Assembly: GCA_947623455.1 (NCBI GenBank)
Contig: OX392532.1
Span: 1,302,001-1,366,000, forward strand
Source of the DNA: Mimachlamys varia
Taxonomy: Eukaryota; Mollusca; Bivalvia; Pectinida; Pectinidae
DNA length: 64,000 bases
Reading direction: 5' to 3'
Shown: in pieces, positions 45,601 through 55,257 of the stretch
Layout of the letters: the number at the start of each line of letters is the position of its first letter
How positions within the stretch are numbered: the first letter of the stretch is position 1
Notes under the pieces: generated by a model
Told to the model about the DNA's origin: nothing
The model's database searches: none
Seen by the model: only the letters and a program-made list of their open reading frames with translations
Translations under genes and position numbers: made by a program

Positions 45601-48600
45601 ATGGCACATTTTTTTTGTAATTACTAGAGAGTTATTCATTTACACCTCTTATAATTATTAACAATATTAATTTAAGCACATTTTATATAGCAGCAAAGGT
45701 CATATGATAACCCACACTACATATATATATACTTTTCCGTGTATGGACTATCTTAATTTGGATATCTTTATTTAACTTGGTGTGCGTGGGAAAGCCAAAC
45801 AAACCACACTTCATTCATGTTATGCAACATGTAGAAAAAATCTAAAGCAATACCGTTGTCCCGGGTATTGGTCTTAAATCAATCAGGTCATGTTGTGTAA
45901 GTTATTTAGTACTCAAAACTGTCAAGGCCATCTACAAACCAATACCCCTTTGACATACGTGTCGAATCACTGATACGTCATAACCGGGATACTAAGGCAT
46001 TTTACTTCAACCAGCAATAGTGCACGGTACATAATGTTTGAATTGCCAACAAGTGTATTTGTTTTTTTTAAATAAAAGTTCTTGCAACAGATAATTTCAA
46101 GTGACGTCCTTGTTCCTATGGATACACCTTTAAACATTAGAGAGTTAGAAAAGAAACGCCTGAAACAATTCGCTTGGATCCAATGCTGGTGAATACTTTA
46201 AATTCTGCTGTTTCCTTTTTTTGTCGTATGTTTTCCTGCCACGTAATCGGGTCAATCGAGAAGATCTCTTCTTCGTACAAGCTTGGAATAAGGAGGAAAA
46301 ATATAAATGAAACAAATAATCAGCATTTACGCAACCAAATTGTACACGTGACATTCTATGCACCATCGTTAAGTAATAATATATAGAAATGGCGTTTACG
46401 GAATATGAACGTATGTAATACCGTTCTCTGGAAGGGTGGTTATCTCTTTGCTTTTTCTGGCATCTTTGAGCTGGACCAGCACTGCATTGGCGATCGGAAT
46501 CATCATGGCAGTAGTGGCAGTGTTACTGATCCACATGGACAGGAACCACGTGGGCAGCATCATACCTAACATCAACCTATAAATACAAGTCAATATGGCT
46601 GTTATATATCTCAACTAACAATAACATCACGGCGAAGGCCAATACGTATTACATGTTTTGTTTATAATATGGACGAGTGCATATTATTACTTTTATAATA
46701 AAAGGAACACATATAGTTGTTATGTAATAGGGAAACAATTAAATTGAATGTGTGATATTTGTAAATAAATAAATTTGCGTTGAGAAATAAGTCGTTGGTC
46801 TTAGGTTATATTAGAAAATAAAGGAATGAACAAGTAATTCAGACAACACAAAAGCATTGGAGTGAAATTCAGTCCGATTTTTCGTGTTATGGCTTAATAA
46901 CATAAAACAATAGATTAAAGTTAATACTTATTATTTTAATCTTTCACATAATCCCTGTGAAAATCCACTTTTATTGAGGGACTCTCTCCTCTCGGAAATC
47001 TCTACACTGTTGTATCAGCAAATCAAAAGCGACGTTACAAACGAGGACGTTATGATGTGATAACACAAATTTCTAGGCCAACAAAAAACGCCTGTTAAAA
47101 GCTAGATTAAATGATATATACTTATATCGTACCAGTGCGGTTCAGATCCTACTATCAAGATGATCCTCAAAGCGATTCGTTTGTGAATGTTCCAATGTTC
47201 AATAGCTGCTGCTATAACTAGCCCACCGAAAAACAGCATGCTTGTATCCTAGCAACAAGAGACAAAACAATCAATCACAGAACACTCTTTGTCATATACA
47301 CATATATTTAACTTAAACAACTTATTCCTTTTGGAAAAGGAACGCAGAACGAATAGCCAGTACTTAAATTTAATTATCGAACTTTTCCCCTAATCAACAA
47401 GGATCGAATAAAACATATATTCAGATGAAAGAATTCGTACTTAAACTGTAAACTGTAATAACTCGTAGTCAATGTTCAATGTGGTCAAAGTGTGATTATT
47501 GGGAAAGCCCATGCAAAATAAAGCGGTACCAAATGGACTGCTTTCAGTTGGCATCCATCGGCAATATGAATGCCGACTTGACAAAAGCACATTCAATGAA
47601 TTAGCGCTTCATGTCCAGTTATAATTTAGTTACCGATGTCATGCAATGTTAAATATAACACGAAGTAACCACTGCAAAGTATTTACAAATGTATAAACAC
47701 ATCGTTATACCAGTCAACGTTTTTTAAATCGACATTTACAAACACAACGTTATTGAGATACTGGTTATGGCTGGATCGAGAGACTGCAATAACCCAATAT
47801 TTTGTCATAATAAAAACTCACGTTGACGAACTTCGACGATACATCCTTTGCAGACATCATTCCAACCATTGGGAATAGAATGATTGGTAGCAATGCCGTC
47901 ACGGCTATAGGTAGCGCCTCCGTCACCCAGTATACCGCCATGATGATCACGACATAGGCACATTCTGCCTCCTAGAATACAATAGAAAAATAAACATTCA
48001 AAAAAGTGTTTTTCTTCTGGTTATACACAGGATTTGGTGCGAAATGACTTGACTGACTGGTTTTGCTATGGTCTCATCTGTAGATGACATTACCTATTTA
48101 CCAGATACGAAGACACAATTTACACACAATATCTAAGACCTTTGGTGTTAAAAGAGATGTGTTCATATTAAGAACGTTATAGATACAGTATGCAGAAAAA
48201 AATAATTAGATCTACACTGCAGCATACAGCTGTTTCATCCTTCTACATCAAGGAATCGGCAGTTATGCTAGGGGCCAAAATGTGGGAATCGAAATTGATC
48301 TTGAGGTTTACTACTCCTCGTTCTAATTGTAATTATTAAACTATATGATTGAAACTGCAACTATTTAACCTTGTGTGACAGAGCATATGTTAAAGACAAA
48401 CCCGACGTTGACATTTTGTTTTTGGGCGCACTTCGCTGGATGTTACCTATATTAATTTGACATGCCGTATACTTATTCACTTATTGTCTATGTGATGATT
48501 ATTTTCAAAACATAAATAGATAAAAAAAATATAATGTTCCGCTCATGCTTTCCTACACCTGAAGTGAAAATATAATGACATTCCGCTTTTTGAAAAGCAA

Positions 48601-50671
48601 ATCAAGCTAACAAAGCTTTAAACTGGCTGGTCCAGACAGGTACATAATGTAAACTTCAAGTCCTTGTGTACAGATAATGATAACGCTTACTACAAATTTC
48701 GTATGAAGTGATTATCAAATATTGACGTAAATTTAGAAATTGTACGCGATATGAATAACATAAAAATGCTAATTTTACAATTTGATATGACGGTCGAGAT
48801 AAAGGCACTAGATTAGGAGTGAAAACCATCGGTCGGCACCTTTGTCACATCATTATGGCAGTTCTGATAACGTGAAAATATTACAATGTAGCTTAAAACA
48901 AATAATGTATCAAGATTTACATAATGTATAAACTAGACACTTGCAGTTTATTCTGAGGCGAATTACAATGCACACGCTTGTTTTCTGTTTATTTGAAGCG
49001 TTTTTAAGCACGAAATCTATCAGAGACGGTCTAATATTTAATGCGGGCTTATCAAACGTCTTTACAAACTGCGTTTGGTTTGGTTCGTTTGTTTTTACAG
49101 CTTGAATTTTGACTGACGTTGAAAACAGTGTTTTCAATAAAATGTTAAAAATATGGACACTATGTGACATGAATTTTCACGTTAAGTCTTCAAAACTGAA
49201 AACAAATTAGAGCATACCAAAAGTTAACAAAACCATAATCCGAACCCAAAATCGATTAAATTATAGGCAAAATATGAACAAAGGAAAAACTTACATGAAT
49301 GCTCTCGTAAAAGTACAAGATAATAAGACCAGGTGTTACAGAAGAGTAAGCGTCTTCTGCTTCATCGACAACACCCAATATGAAATTTTGGGTATATCCA
49401 AGTAATCGTCAATCCTCAAAATGAGAATCGAGTCATCATTGTCAAGCACAACAAGTAAGCACACTAATAAGCAAAGTAAAAACGTTCATCAAAATAGTCT
49501 ATAGCAAGGTAAAGTTAAACGTTATTAGCTTACGCGGATTTATAAAATCAAAATAGAATAACGGTCAAATTGTACTTGCTGGTAATTGTTGAAAGCCCTG
49601 AATATTATAATAGGACACACTCTTAAATAGAACATCCGTTTGAGTAGGGAAATGATACCGATAAAAAAATGCAAAAAAAAAAAATAAATAAATGGGAAGG
49701 GGGTGGGGACTTTCAGCAATGTCTGAAAGGATATCTCCGTTAGATAGTTCAGCATATAATAACATTGTCTCTATTACATGAATCTTTAGATAACCAGATA
49801 CCCTGTTTGAAACATCACCGTGAGGTCAAGGCAAATTAAATATTAGTGTACTCTCAGTAACGTAAATATCGCTAGTTATCTTTGCGCGTTTTTTCCCTCA
49901 AAATTCAAAAGGGTAACATGCTTGTTTATGCTAGGAGCATACGATGCACATGTGGATTGTTGTATGTGTACATGTAGCTATGTCGTGGATTGCCATATGT
50001 GTACATGTAACCATGTCTCACGCGAGGCGTGTGTGCACGTAGAAGAAACGAAAACAGTATACGGTAGTACGGGACACGATAACACTAGTTTGTTATACGC
50101 TGTGACGTGTTACCGTAGGCATGACATGAATATGCCCCCAGGCTGTTTTACGTAAACGTGTGTGTAGTGTGGACATTCACTGTCATCCATCAAACAAATA
50201 TTTTTTCTATGAGGGAGGGATTCTATATTTTGTTGTTCCTCAGACTAATACATGTTTGATACGTACAAAATAAGTGTACGATATTTTTAAGTAATATTCC
50301 TAATCCTTGCACATTATTTGATGTAGAATGAACATGTATTTTCAGGACGCAATACTTAACAAAAATAATGACGGAGTACCAAAGCTTCGTAACAAAACAG
50401 CCCAATTTTGATCTTCACATAATTCGGCAGAAAAACGGTAAGTTTAAAAACGGTAATTGATTTATCGAACATGAATGATAACAACCATTCTTCAATACAA
50501 AAGAATGTTTATGATATAAATCAACTTTACATTATTAGTAAAAAGTGATAAACTTACCTTTGATTTAATACTTATTGGAATAGGTAACAGCACAATAGGT
50601 GTAATTATTACAATAAGAACATTTCTTATCGCTAAAATGTCACGTAAAAACTCCCGGAACGAATATCCCAT
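36636..50671 (-). CDS. SLC13-family sodium/carboxylate cotransporter, complete
   Basis: Fourteen exons in transcript order: 50671-50558, 47971-47822, 47248-47133, 46576-46422, 44455-44320, 43702-43541, 42969-42841, 40984-40889, 40509-40405, 39080-38959, 38378-38269, 37962-37801, 37510-37373, 36839-36636. They total 1899 nt, 632 residues plus TGA, and all intron phases agree. SLC13 proteins (NaDC1, NaDC3, NaCT) are plasma-membrane transporters coupling sodium to uptake of succinate, citrate and related anions. The two sodium/substrate SNT motifs are at residues 144-146 (WISNTATT) and 504-506 (TSNTA). Also conserved are GTGPNVV and the ATPPNAVV motif near the end. Hydrophobic helices run throughout, and a hydrophilic loop at 179-240 contains a 13-residue duplication. 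Compared with about 570-600 residues for vertebrate members, the extra length is in that loop and the C-tail, which has several NTT/NSS/NAS-type sites. The start ATG opens a short cytosolic lead before the first helix. Substrate preference is unknown. Confidence 0.94.
38400..38610 (+). mobile_element. Penelope-like 3' tail in SLC13 intron
   Basis: TTGGATGTGACCAGGATTTTC, ATGGCGGTTGTCGTCAATGA, CCGGAACACCTGGTCTTGTT and ATTCGGATTATGGTTTTAAT match the family tail in plus orientation, antisense to the gene. It begins about 25 bp from the exon 11 acceptor. Confidence 0.6.
38899..38985 (-). repeat. 43-bp duplication of exon 10 end and splice donor
   Basis: Two adjacent 43-bp copies contain the last coding bases of exon 10 ([10 protein letters not shown]) and the donor GTCAGTAAC. 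The functional donor is at 38959/38958; the copy is at 38916/38915. Reading through the first donor meets TAA immediately, so only the upstream donor keeps the frame. One base differs between the copies' exon parts. Confidence 0.9.
39110..39345 (+). mobile_element. Penelope-like 3' tail in SLC13 intron
   Basis: Contains TAGATGTGACAGAGTTTACA, ATGGCGGTTGTTGGCGATGA and AGCAGAAGACGCTTA, then a decayed TTTCCTTTGTTC segment. Older and more diverged than the 38400 copy. Confidence 0.5.
40755..40812. repeat. GACGGGAC-rich minisatellite
   Basis: Short repeats of GACGGGAC(A/G)TGAC lie between inverted flanks TTACCATGG and CATGGGTAA, within the intron between exons 8 and 9 of the complete SLC13 gene. 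Confidence 0.6.
41070..41480. mobile_element. Two Penelope-like 3' ends in palindromic array
   Basis: A plus-oriented tail at about 41070-41190 (GGTGGGTGTCGTAGATGAAG to AAATCTTTCCTTTGTTC) is followed after about 20 bp by a minus-oriented tail at 41208-41480 that starts with the inverse GAACAAAGGAGAGATT. The two 3' ends therefore abut head-on and form an imperfect palindrome with arms of about 120 bp. It lies between SLC13 exons 7 and 8. Confidence 0.7.
42185..42610 (-). mobile_element. Penelope-like 3' fragment
   Basis: Begins AAAATACCAAAGGGTCAGC, has AAGTACAAGAGAATAAGACC and TCTTCTGCTTCATGGGCGAC. On the minus strand it then encodes [20 protein letters not shown] and [12 protein letters not shown], the C-terminal family block. 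Confidence 0.62.
42659..42702 (+). ncRNA. Degenerate hammerhead ribozyme relic
   Basis: The GGAGGACGAAAC core half, the TGTA cleavage region and TGATGC stem I strand are kept, and stem II can pair partly. The CTGANGA core has decayed to CAGAAAA, which should abolish cleavage. The downstream CATACTGTTTTTAATACTTAA and AAAAGGTGCAGC segment shows it belongs to the same family as 51427. Confidence 0.6.
44349..44426 (-). repeat. 39-bp coding duplication in SLC13 exon 5
   Basis: Two in-frame 39-bp units, 44388-44426 then 44349-44387 in transcript order, encode [13 protein letters not shown] and [13 protein letters not shown]. They lie in the large hydrophilic loop before the second half of the transporter. 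The tandem SLC13 copy has an unrelated sequence in this loop. Confidence 0.92.
44690..45150 (-). mobile_element. Hammerhead retroelement copy with decayed ribozyme
   Basis: The hammerhead is at 44855-44898 on the minus strand: CTGAAGA and GAAAC are intact, but residue 17 is G (TGTG), and stem II has a mismatch. Flanks match the plus-strand dimer at 51360-52010: the GTGCAGCATATGAG and CATACTGTATTTCTTA segment on one side, and, inverted, GTGTACTACGAAAATGTGTA, TACTCAAATGA and AAACCTCG on the other. It sits in the intron between exons 4 and 5 of the complete SLC13 gene. Confidence 0.68.
45563..45608. repeat. Hairpin, 18-bp arms
   Basis: TGTGCCATTTAACTCACA and TGTGAATTAAATGGCACA are inverted with a 10-bp loop. 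This may be a minimal foldback or the loop of an older element. Confidence 0.75.
48180..48290 (-). ncRNA. Decayed hammerhead ribozyme element
   Basis: On the minus strand 48219-48268 keeps GATGAAACAGCTGTATGC and a stem II-like TTCCTT/AAGGAT. CTGANGA is altered to CTGCCGA and stem I is poorly matched, so activity is unlikely. The GGCCCCTAGCAT lead and CATACTGTATCT tail confirm family membership. Lies in intron 1 of the complete SLC13 gene. Confidence 0.58.
49200..49500 (-). mobile_element. Penelope-like 3' fragment
   Basis: Contains AAAACCATAATCCGAACCCA, AAGTACAAGATAATAAGACC, GTAAGCGTCTTCTGCTTCAT and GACAACACCC, but is truncated before the C-terminal coding block. In intron 1 of the complete SLC13 gene. 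Confidence 0.6.
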
Positions 50672-50779
50672 TTTGTCGAGAAATGTTTTGGTCCGATTTT
50701 GAATTAAGATAACACTAGGTATATTGATGTTAAACAAAATTTGAGTATCCAAACAGGTTTGATGTACCACTGCTCGGCC

Positions 50780-51360
50780 GGTAACCTGACATATACCGAC
50801 GTCTCAGGTATTATCTGTCTCCTATATCCGGCTAAGGTAAAGTTTGGGCCAATAGAGAAGACGGTAAACAGTGTCCCGAGTGAGTGACAGGTGGATATGC
50901 TTAGACATAAACAGTACGTAACGTCATTGTTATTTACATGACTGATTGCCTTCGCCTTCATTTACATACTATATATGTTGTCTCTAACGGGGAAAAGAAA
51001 TTATTTCCTTAATCATCAACATTTATGCACTTTTATTAAACGGCGATAATAAATTATTTTCATTAAAGTTGATACATATCAAATGTTGTATATCTATATA
51101 TTTATTTCATACATGAATTAACTCCCCTTCAACTTTAAATCATGTATAGCTTGTGCATATTAACCTTAACCTTTCAAGCTTACATTATTGTTGCAATTTA
51201 TAAATGATCGTCCAAATATTTCATGTAATGCCAAAACAAAAAAGCCATGTTACACATATTGAAAATTACTTGATTTATGCATATCCTAGAAAAGTTTTTT
51301 ATTATTATATTTTATTAAATATAATCCCAGGAGAAACGTTTGGTAGGGAAAGACAATATA
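50780..51360. other. Upstream flank of the complete SLC13 gene
   Basis: Sequence 5' of the start codon at 50671. A minus frame at 50704-50961 continues upstream of the ATG but has no domain, so an untranslated first exon or promoter is likely somewhere here. No convincing TATA box or initiator was identified. Confidence 0.3.
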
Positions 51361-51426
51361 TGGATTCCGACCCTTTTGCTTTATACATTAGTTTAGAAAG
51401 TTAGGATTTCCAACTTTTGCCCCCTA

Positions 51427-51470
51427 GCATCACTGAAGAGTCCTAGGAGGATGAAACAGTTGTATGATGC
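51427..51470 (+). ncRNA. Type I hammerhead ribozyme, core intact
   Basis: Stem I is GCATCA paired with TGATGC. The core CTGAAGA fits CUGANGA. Stem II is GTCCT paired with AGGAT around the loop AGG, closed by a G-U wobble next to GAAA. The second core GAAA is intact. Stem III is minimal: A-U plus C-G around AGTT. Cleavage would follow the A of GTA, an allowed H at position 17. All invariant nucleotides are present, so self-cleavage of a plus-strand transcript is predicted but untested. Confidence 0.85.
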
Positions 51471-51884
51471 AGTTTACTTCATTTTTGCGGCATACTGTAT
51501 ATATTACTAAATTTAAAAGGTGCAGCACATGGTGTTATATCATCTAGAATGCTTTGCTACACACACTTCAGCAGTGGGTTCATGACTCTGAATTTTTTCT
51601 TTATTTCGATTTTACCATCTTTGTAAACAGGAGGTGTTTGACTCTGCTCGTATGTGTTTTAGTGCACGAGGTTTGCTTGAGCCACCATATATAGTAGCGT
51701 TATATCATTTGAGTACTGACACGGTTAATAATACGTATACATGTTTTCGTAGTACACGATTTGAAATTAAACAGTATTAATTTTAATTCTCTTCTTAAAT
51801 CATAAATTGAAGACGTTTTACACTCCTGAACCTTCTACTTCTGCATTTGTTTAGAAAATTCAGAGTACCACCGTTTAGCCCATA

Positions 51885-51928
51885 GCATCACTGAAGGGCC
51901 CTAGGAGGACGAAGCAGCTGTTTGATGC
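51885..51928 (+). ncRNA. Hammerhead ribozyme partner with core mutations
   Basis: Stem I (GCATCA/TGATGC) and stem III are intact, but CTGAAGA has become CTGAAGG and GAAA has become GAAG, changing A9 and A15.1. Residue 17 is T. Cleavage should be lost or very weak. Confidence 0.78.
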
Positions 51929-52664
51929 AGATTAATTAATTTTTCGGCATAGTGTATCTATTACTAAAAAATAAAGATGCAGTATGTGTGTGTGTAACGT
52001 AATCTTTTCACAATGACTACAGCTTTTAGCAGAACGTGTTTCAAGAAGCAGAATTTAAACACATCAAATCGTATTTAATAGCATGACAAATATCAAATAT
52101 TACCTTGCAGTCCATACTATCCACATGCCTAGTGTTTTTTTTTGTTTGTTTTTACGGCCCATCTACATTAAGAGCCGAGCGGGTTATGCGTAATCTACTG
52201 TTTTATTTTTGCTCGATAGATAAGCTTAAGTGTCATCCTGTATTACTAAGCAATTGGGTATGAGACCTAGCTTCTGAAATATACTTCCCTTCCAACAAAT
52301 AAAATGACAAAATATTTCTGTATTTCAGTCCCGTTTGTATATTTTTGTATGTCTGTTGATATTTTATAGACCAATAAAAGTTGAATTAACATAAACACAT
52401 GCTGTTCCAGATCCTTGGTTTACTTTGTTCTGGTTCAATATTTGCGCAGTGATTTTTAATGGATATGACGAAGATGAAATACATCACTGAATTTATACTT
52501 TTACAGGTAACTAGGATATTTCTCATACACGACTAATAAATTAATATAGTTGCTCTCTTTTGTGTCAGATTATATAGAAGAATCTGGAAAATGTTAACTT
52601 TATTGTATCACGAGTGTCATAAATTTCATGCCATTAAAGTGAAACTGGGTAAAATGGCTCAGTG

Positions 52665-53230
52665 CTGACCTAGTCGACCATATATACCTTTCTCAGCTTG
52701 AAATCAACAATACAACTCTTCTACATCAGCTGCTTACCTCAAGTTTTATTTAAACTATGACCAACATGGACAACATACTACTAAGCTATAAAATAAATGA
52801 TACGATTTCGAATTTCCGATCGTGAATTTCCTTTTCTTGATAACTTCATCCCTGCTTGCTCTAAATTTTGAGACTAAAAAGGGATTCGAGAGATGCATAT
52901 TGATGAAGACTATGAGAAAGTTTTATAGTTGAGTTCTTGGTCTCATTCAGAAGTAGTTTGTATTATATGGCGTTGAGGATGCTAATTAGTATGCCTACTT
53001 GTTGTGATTTAGAATGATGCTTAAGTTCTCACTTTGAGGACGTGACATTTCCTTGATTGTGAACTAGATTAATATGGCGGTAGTAGTCCATGAATCAGAA
53101 ATATCTTTCAGAATATCTGATTTTATTCTCTTGCGTATTTTCAAGTGTCTCGTGTAAATCTTACATTTGATTATATTGTCCTCTTTAATTAATTAATTTT
53201 GCTGACAGTTCGATAGTTTTGATTTCTTTT
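52665..53230 (+). mobile_element. Penelope-like RT C-terminus and 3' tail
   Basis: Decayed coding resembling DHIYLSQLEI, SYLKFYLNYDQHGQHTT and FEFPIVNFLFL, then a KRDSRDAY and KVL segment, followed by the tail TAATATGGCGGTAGTAGTCC to about 53200. Frameshifts and stops throughout; plus orientation. Confidence 0.55.
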
Positions 53231-53234
53231 GTGA

Positions 53235-54290
53235 TAATATTCCTGTTTTGAAACAAATACAGATTGAGAAATAGTCTCTTGATAAAATATACATTTCGGT
53301 ATTAATGTTTAATATAGAAACAAGTGTAGATCATTTTATCAACAATATCAACAATAGGAGTACTTTAAATGTATTTAAGAAGAATAGTTAAAAAAATATT
53401 GGTGTTGAAAGCGTCTTTTTGATGTCCATTGATGTGACATAATACGGTAAAACAAAACATAGTAAATAACTAATTGATGGTGTCTGTTCACGGAAGTTTG
53501 TGGTTTGAGTGCGAGTGTACCTAGCTACATGCATGGTGAATACATTATTACAGTCATGATGAATTCGTGACAACAAACAAATGTTCTTGACAGCTGTTCT
53601 CAGTATATTTACACTGTTATTAGGCGTTCTAAATCCTTTTGAAAAAATCAATGATAATAATTATAACAAAAATGTGTCAAGGCCGCTGATTAGATACATC
53701 CAGTATTAGACTTCGACGTCATGTACTGCAAGTTAAAGTGTTAACAAAAAACTTATATTTTCATGATAATTAAATCAGCTCGCAATGTTATTATTTCAGT
53801 AGTCAGCATTTTGATACACTTATGGTTAGTGTGGAAACAAATTATATGGATTTCGTTGGAAAATGAAAAATAAAAGTATTTCCTGTACTTTTTTTCAATT
53901 AATCAAGCACATTGTCAGGAAGTCGGTACACCCTGCCACTTAGAATGTGACGATGCATTACAATTAATAATATGACTAACACTGTATAATAAAGTAAGAG
54001 TAAATCTGCTCACGATCATACTGAAAATAAGCTAGTTTCCTCAGGGTTCGGTTTCACTGAATACAACTTAGTAAACGCCTTTTAGAACAGTCGAACAATT
54101 TTATTTTCACAATTTGAACAATCCTACATTCAAAAGGATCTATGGTGATATTGATATCTAAAACCAATTGTGTTGTCGATATAGAATGAAGCTAATCAAA
54201 ATGTATAAGCCTCGTGTTTCGAACACACCAAATATTGTTATAATATCTTTTTGCTAGACTACTAGTATTTCCAGGCGTAATAAAAATTAC
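53235..54290. other. Gene-free intergenic DNA
   Basis: AT-rich sequence between the two SLC13 genes with no recognisable exon, repeat or RNA gene. Confidence 0.4.
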
Positions 54291-54295
54291 CCAAT

Positions 54296-54432
54296 ACATC
54301 ATTTGACGTAACACACATACGCTGCACCTTTTAAATTTAATAATAGATACAGTATGCCGAAAAATGAAACTGCACTATAGAGCTGTTTCGTCCTCCTAGG
54401 ACGCTTCAGTGATACTAGAGGCCAAAAGGTTG
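54296..54432 (-). ncRNA. Decayed hammerhead ribozyme element
   Basis: On the minus strand, 54372-54416 keeps stem II GTCCT/AGGAC and GACGAAACAGCT. The CTGANGA core is CTGAAGC, stem III ends in C instead of G, and stem I is weak. The flanks CATACTGTATCTATTA and AAAAGGTGCAGCGTATGTG match the family. Only this ribozyme copy has a fully canonical stem II together with a broken A9. Confidence 0.62.
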
Positions 54433-54794
54433 GAATAGAACAATGCCTTAGTAAAATAATAGAGAGAGATAATAAATAACAAGTAGGAAACAGCAATTTA
54501 CAAATCAACAAACTGTGTTTTTTTCAATAGTTTCATTTGCAAAATACAACAAAGCACGATATGAGTTGGTTATCACTTTGCTTTATGGCATAAGACATGA
54601 TTACGGAACATCCATGAACTTGTGTTTGCACTGCAATGTTGCTCCGGAAACATTGCGACATCCAAAATTTTGAAATTCGTTTCTTCATTTTTGTCTAGTT
54701 TAGTTTGACGTCCTTGCAAATCAAACAAAGAAAGACTTCCAGTAGTAAATAGTATAAAAGCATTTCTATTAATGCGCATAACGGATATATTTGC

Positions 54795-54872
54795 CTAAAT
54801 ATTTATCATCAATTATAATCCTAAATATTCATCATCAATTTTAATCCTCAATATTTATCATCAATTTTAATC
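54795..54872. repeat. 26-bp tandem repeat, three copies
   Basis: CTAAATATTTATCATCAATT plus TTAATC-type units lie at 54795-54820, 54821-54846 and 54847-54872, about 390 bp beyond the stop of the second SLC13 gene. Confidence 0.9.
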
Positions 54873-55257
54873 CTTATTAAAATCCTCAAGAATGACAATT
54901 GAAGTGAAAGTGCATACAACAATTTAATGGAATAATTTAAATTATCTGGAAAGCGTCATATAATTGAATAATTACAAAACAAGTGTTTCCTGTGATGTTG
55001 TGATGAATCTAGTCATTTTAGTACAATAATTTTACATACGCCTAACAGCGTAGACGACATGACCGATCTGTCATTAACTGAACTCGTACACAATTTACAC
55101 CTGTGTTAACATACAATTTGCTGGTCATTTGATTGAAGGTGAATGTGACATGGTACATATCGTAACAGTCACCAAAGCGTCACATAGAAACATTTAATGG
55201 TTGTGTAAAATAATATTTACTTAAAACACTTTTAGCCCGGTATTTATCATACACAAA

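Larger units (their letters stand above)
51360..52010 (+). mobile_element. Retrozyme-like direct repeat with two hammerheads
   Basis: Two direct copies of a hammerhead-bearing segment start about 458 bp apart (ribozymes at 51427 and 51885). Both have upstream TAGTTTAGAAA/TTGTTTAGAAA and CCATAGCATCACTG-type leads, and downstream CGGCATA(C/G)TGTATMTATTACTAAA and a GTGCAG segment. The roughly 350-bp spacer has no open frame. Small non-autonomous elements with direct repeats carrying type I hammerheads match the published retrozyme and Penelope-LTR arrangements. Located in the 4.6-kb gap between the two SLC13 genes. Confidence 0.7.
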
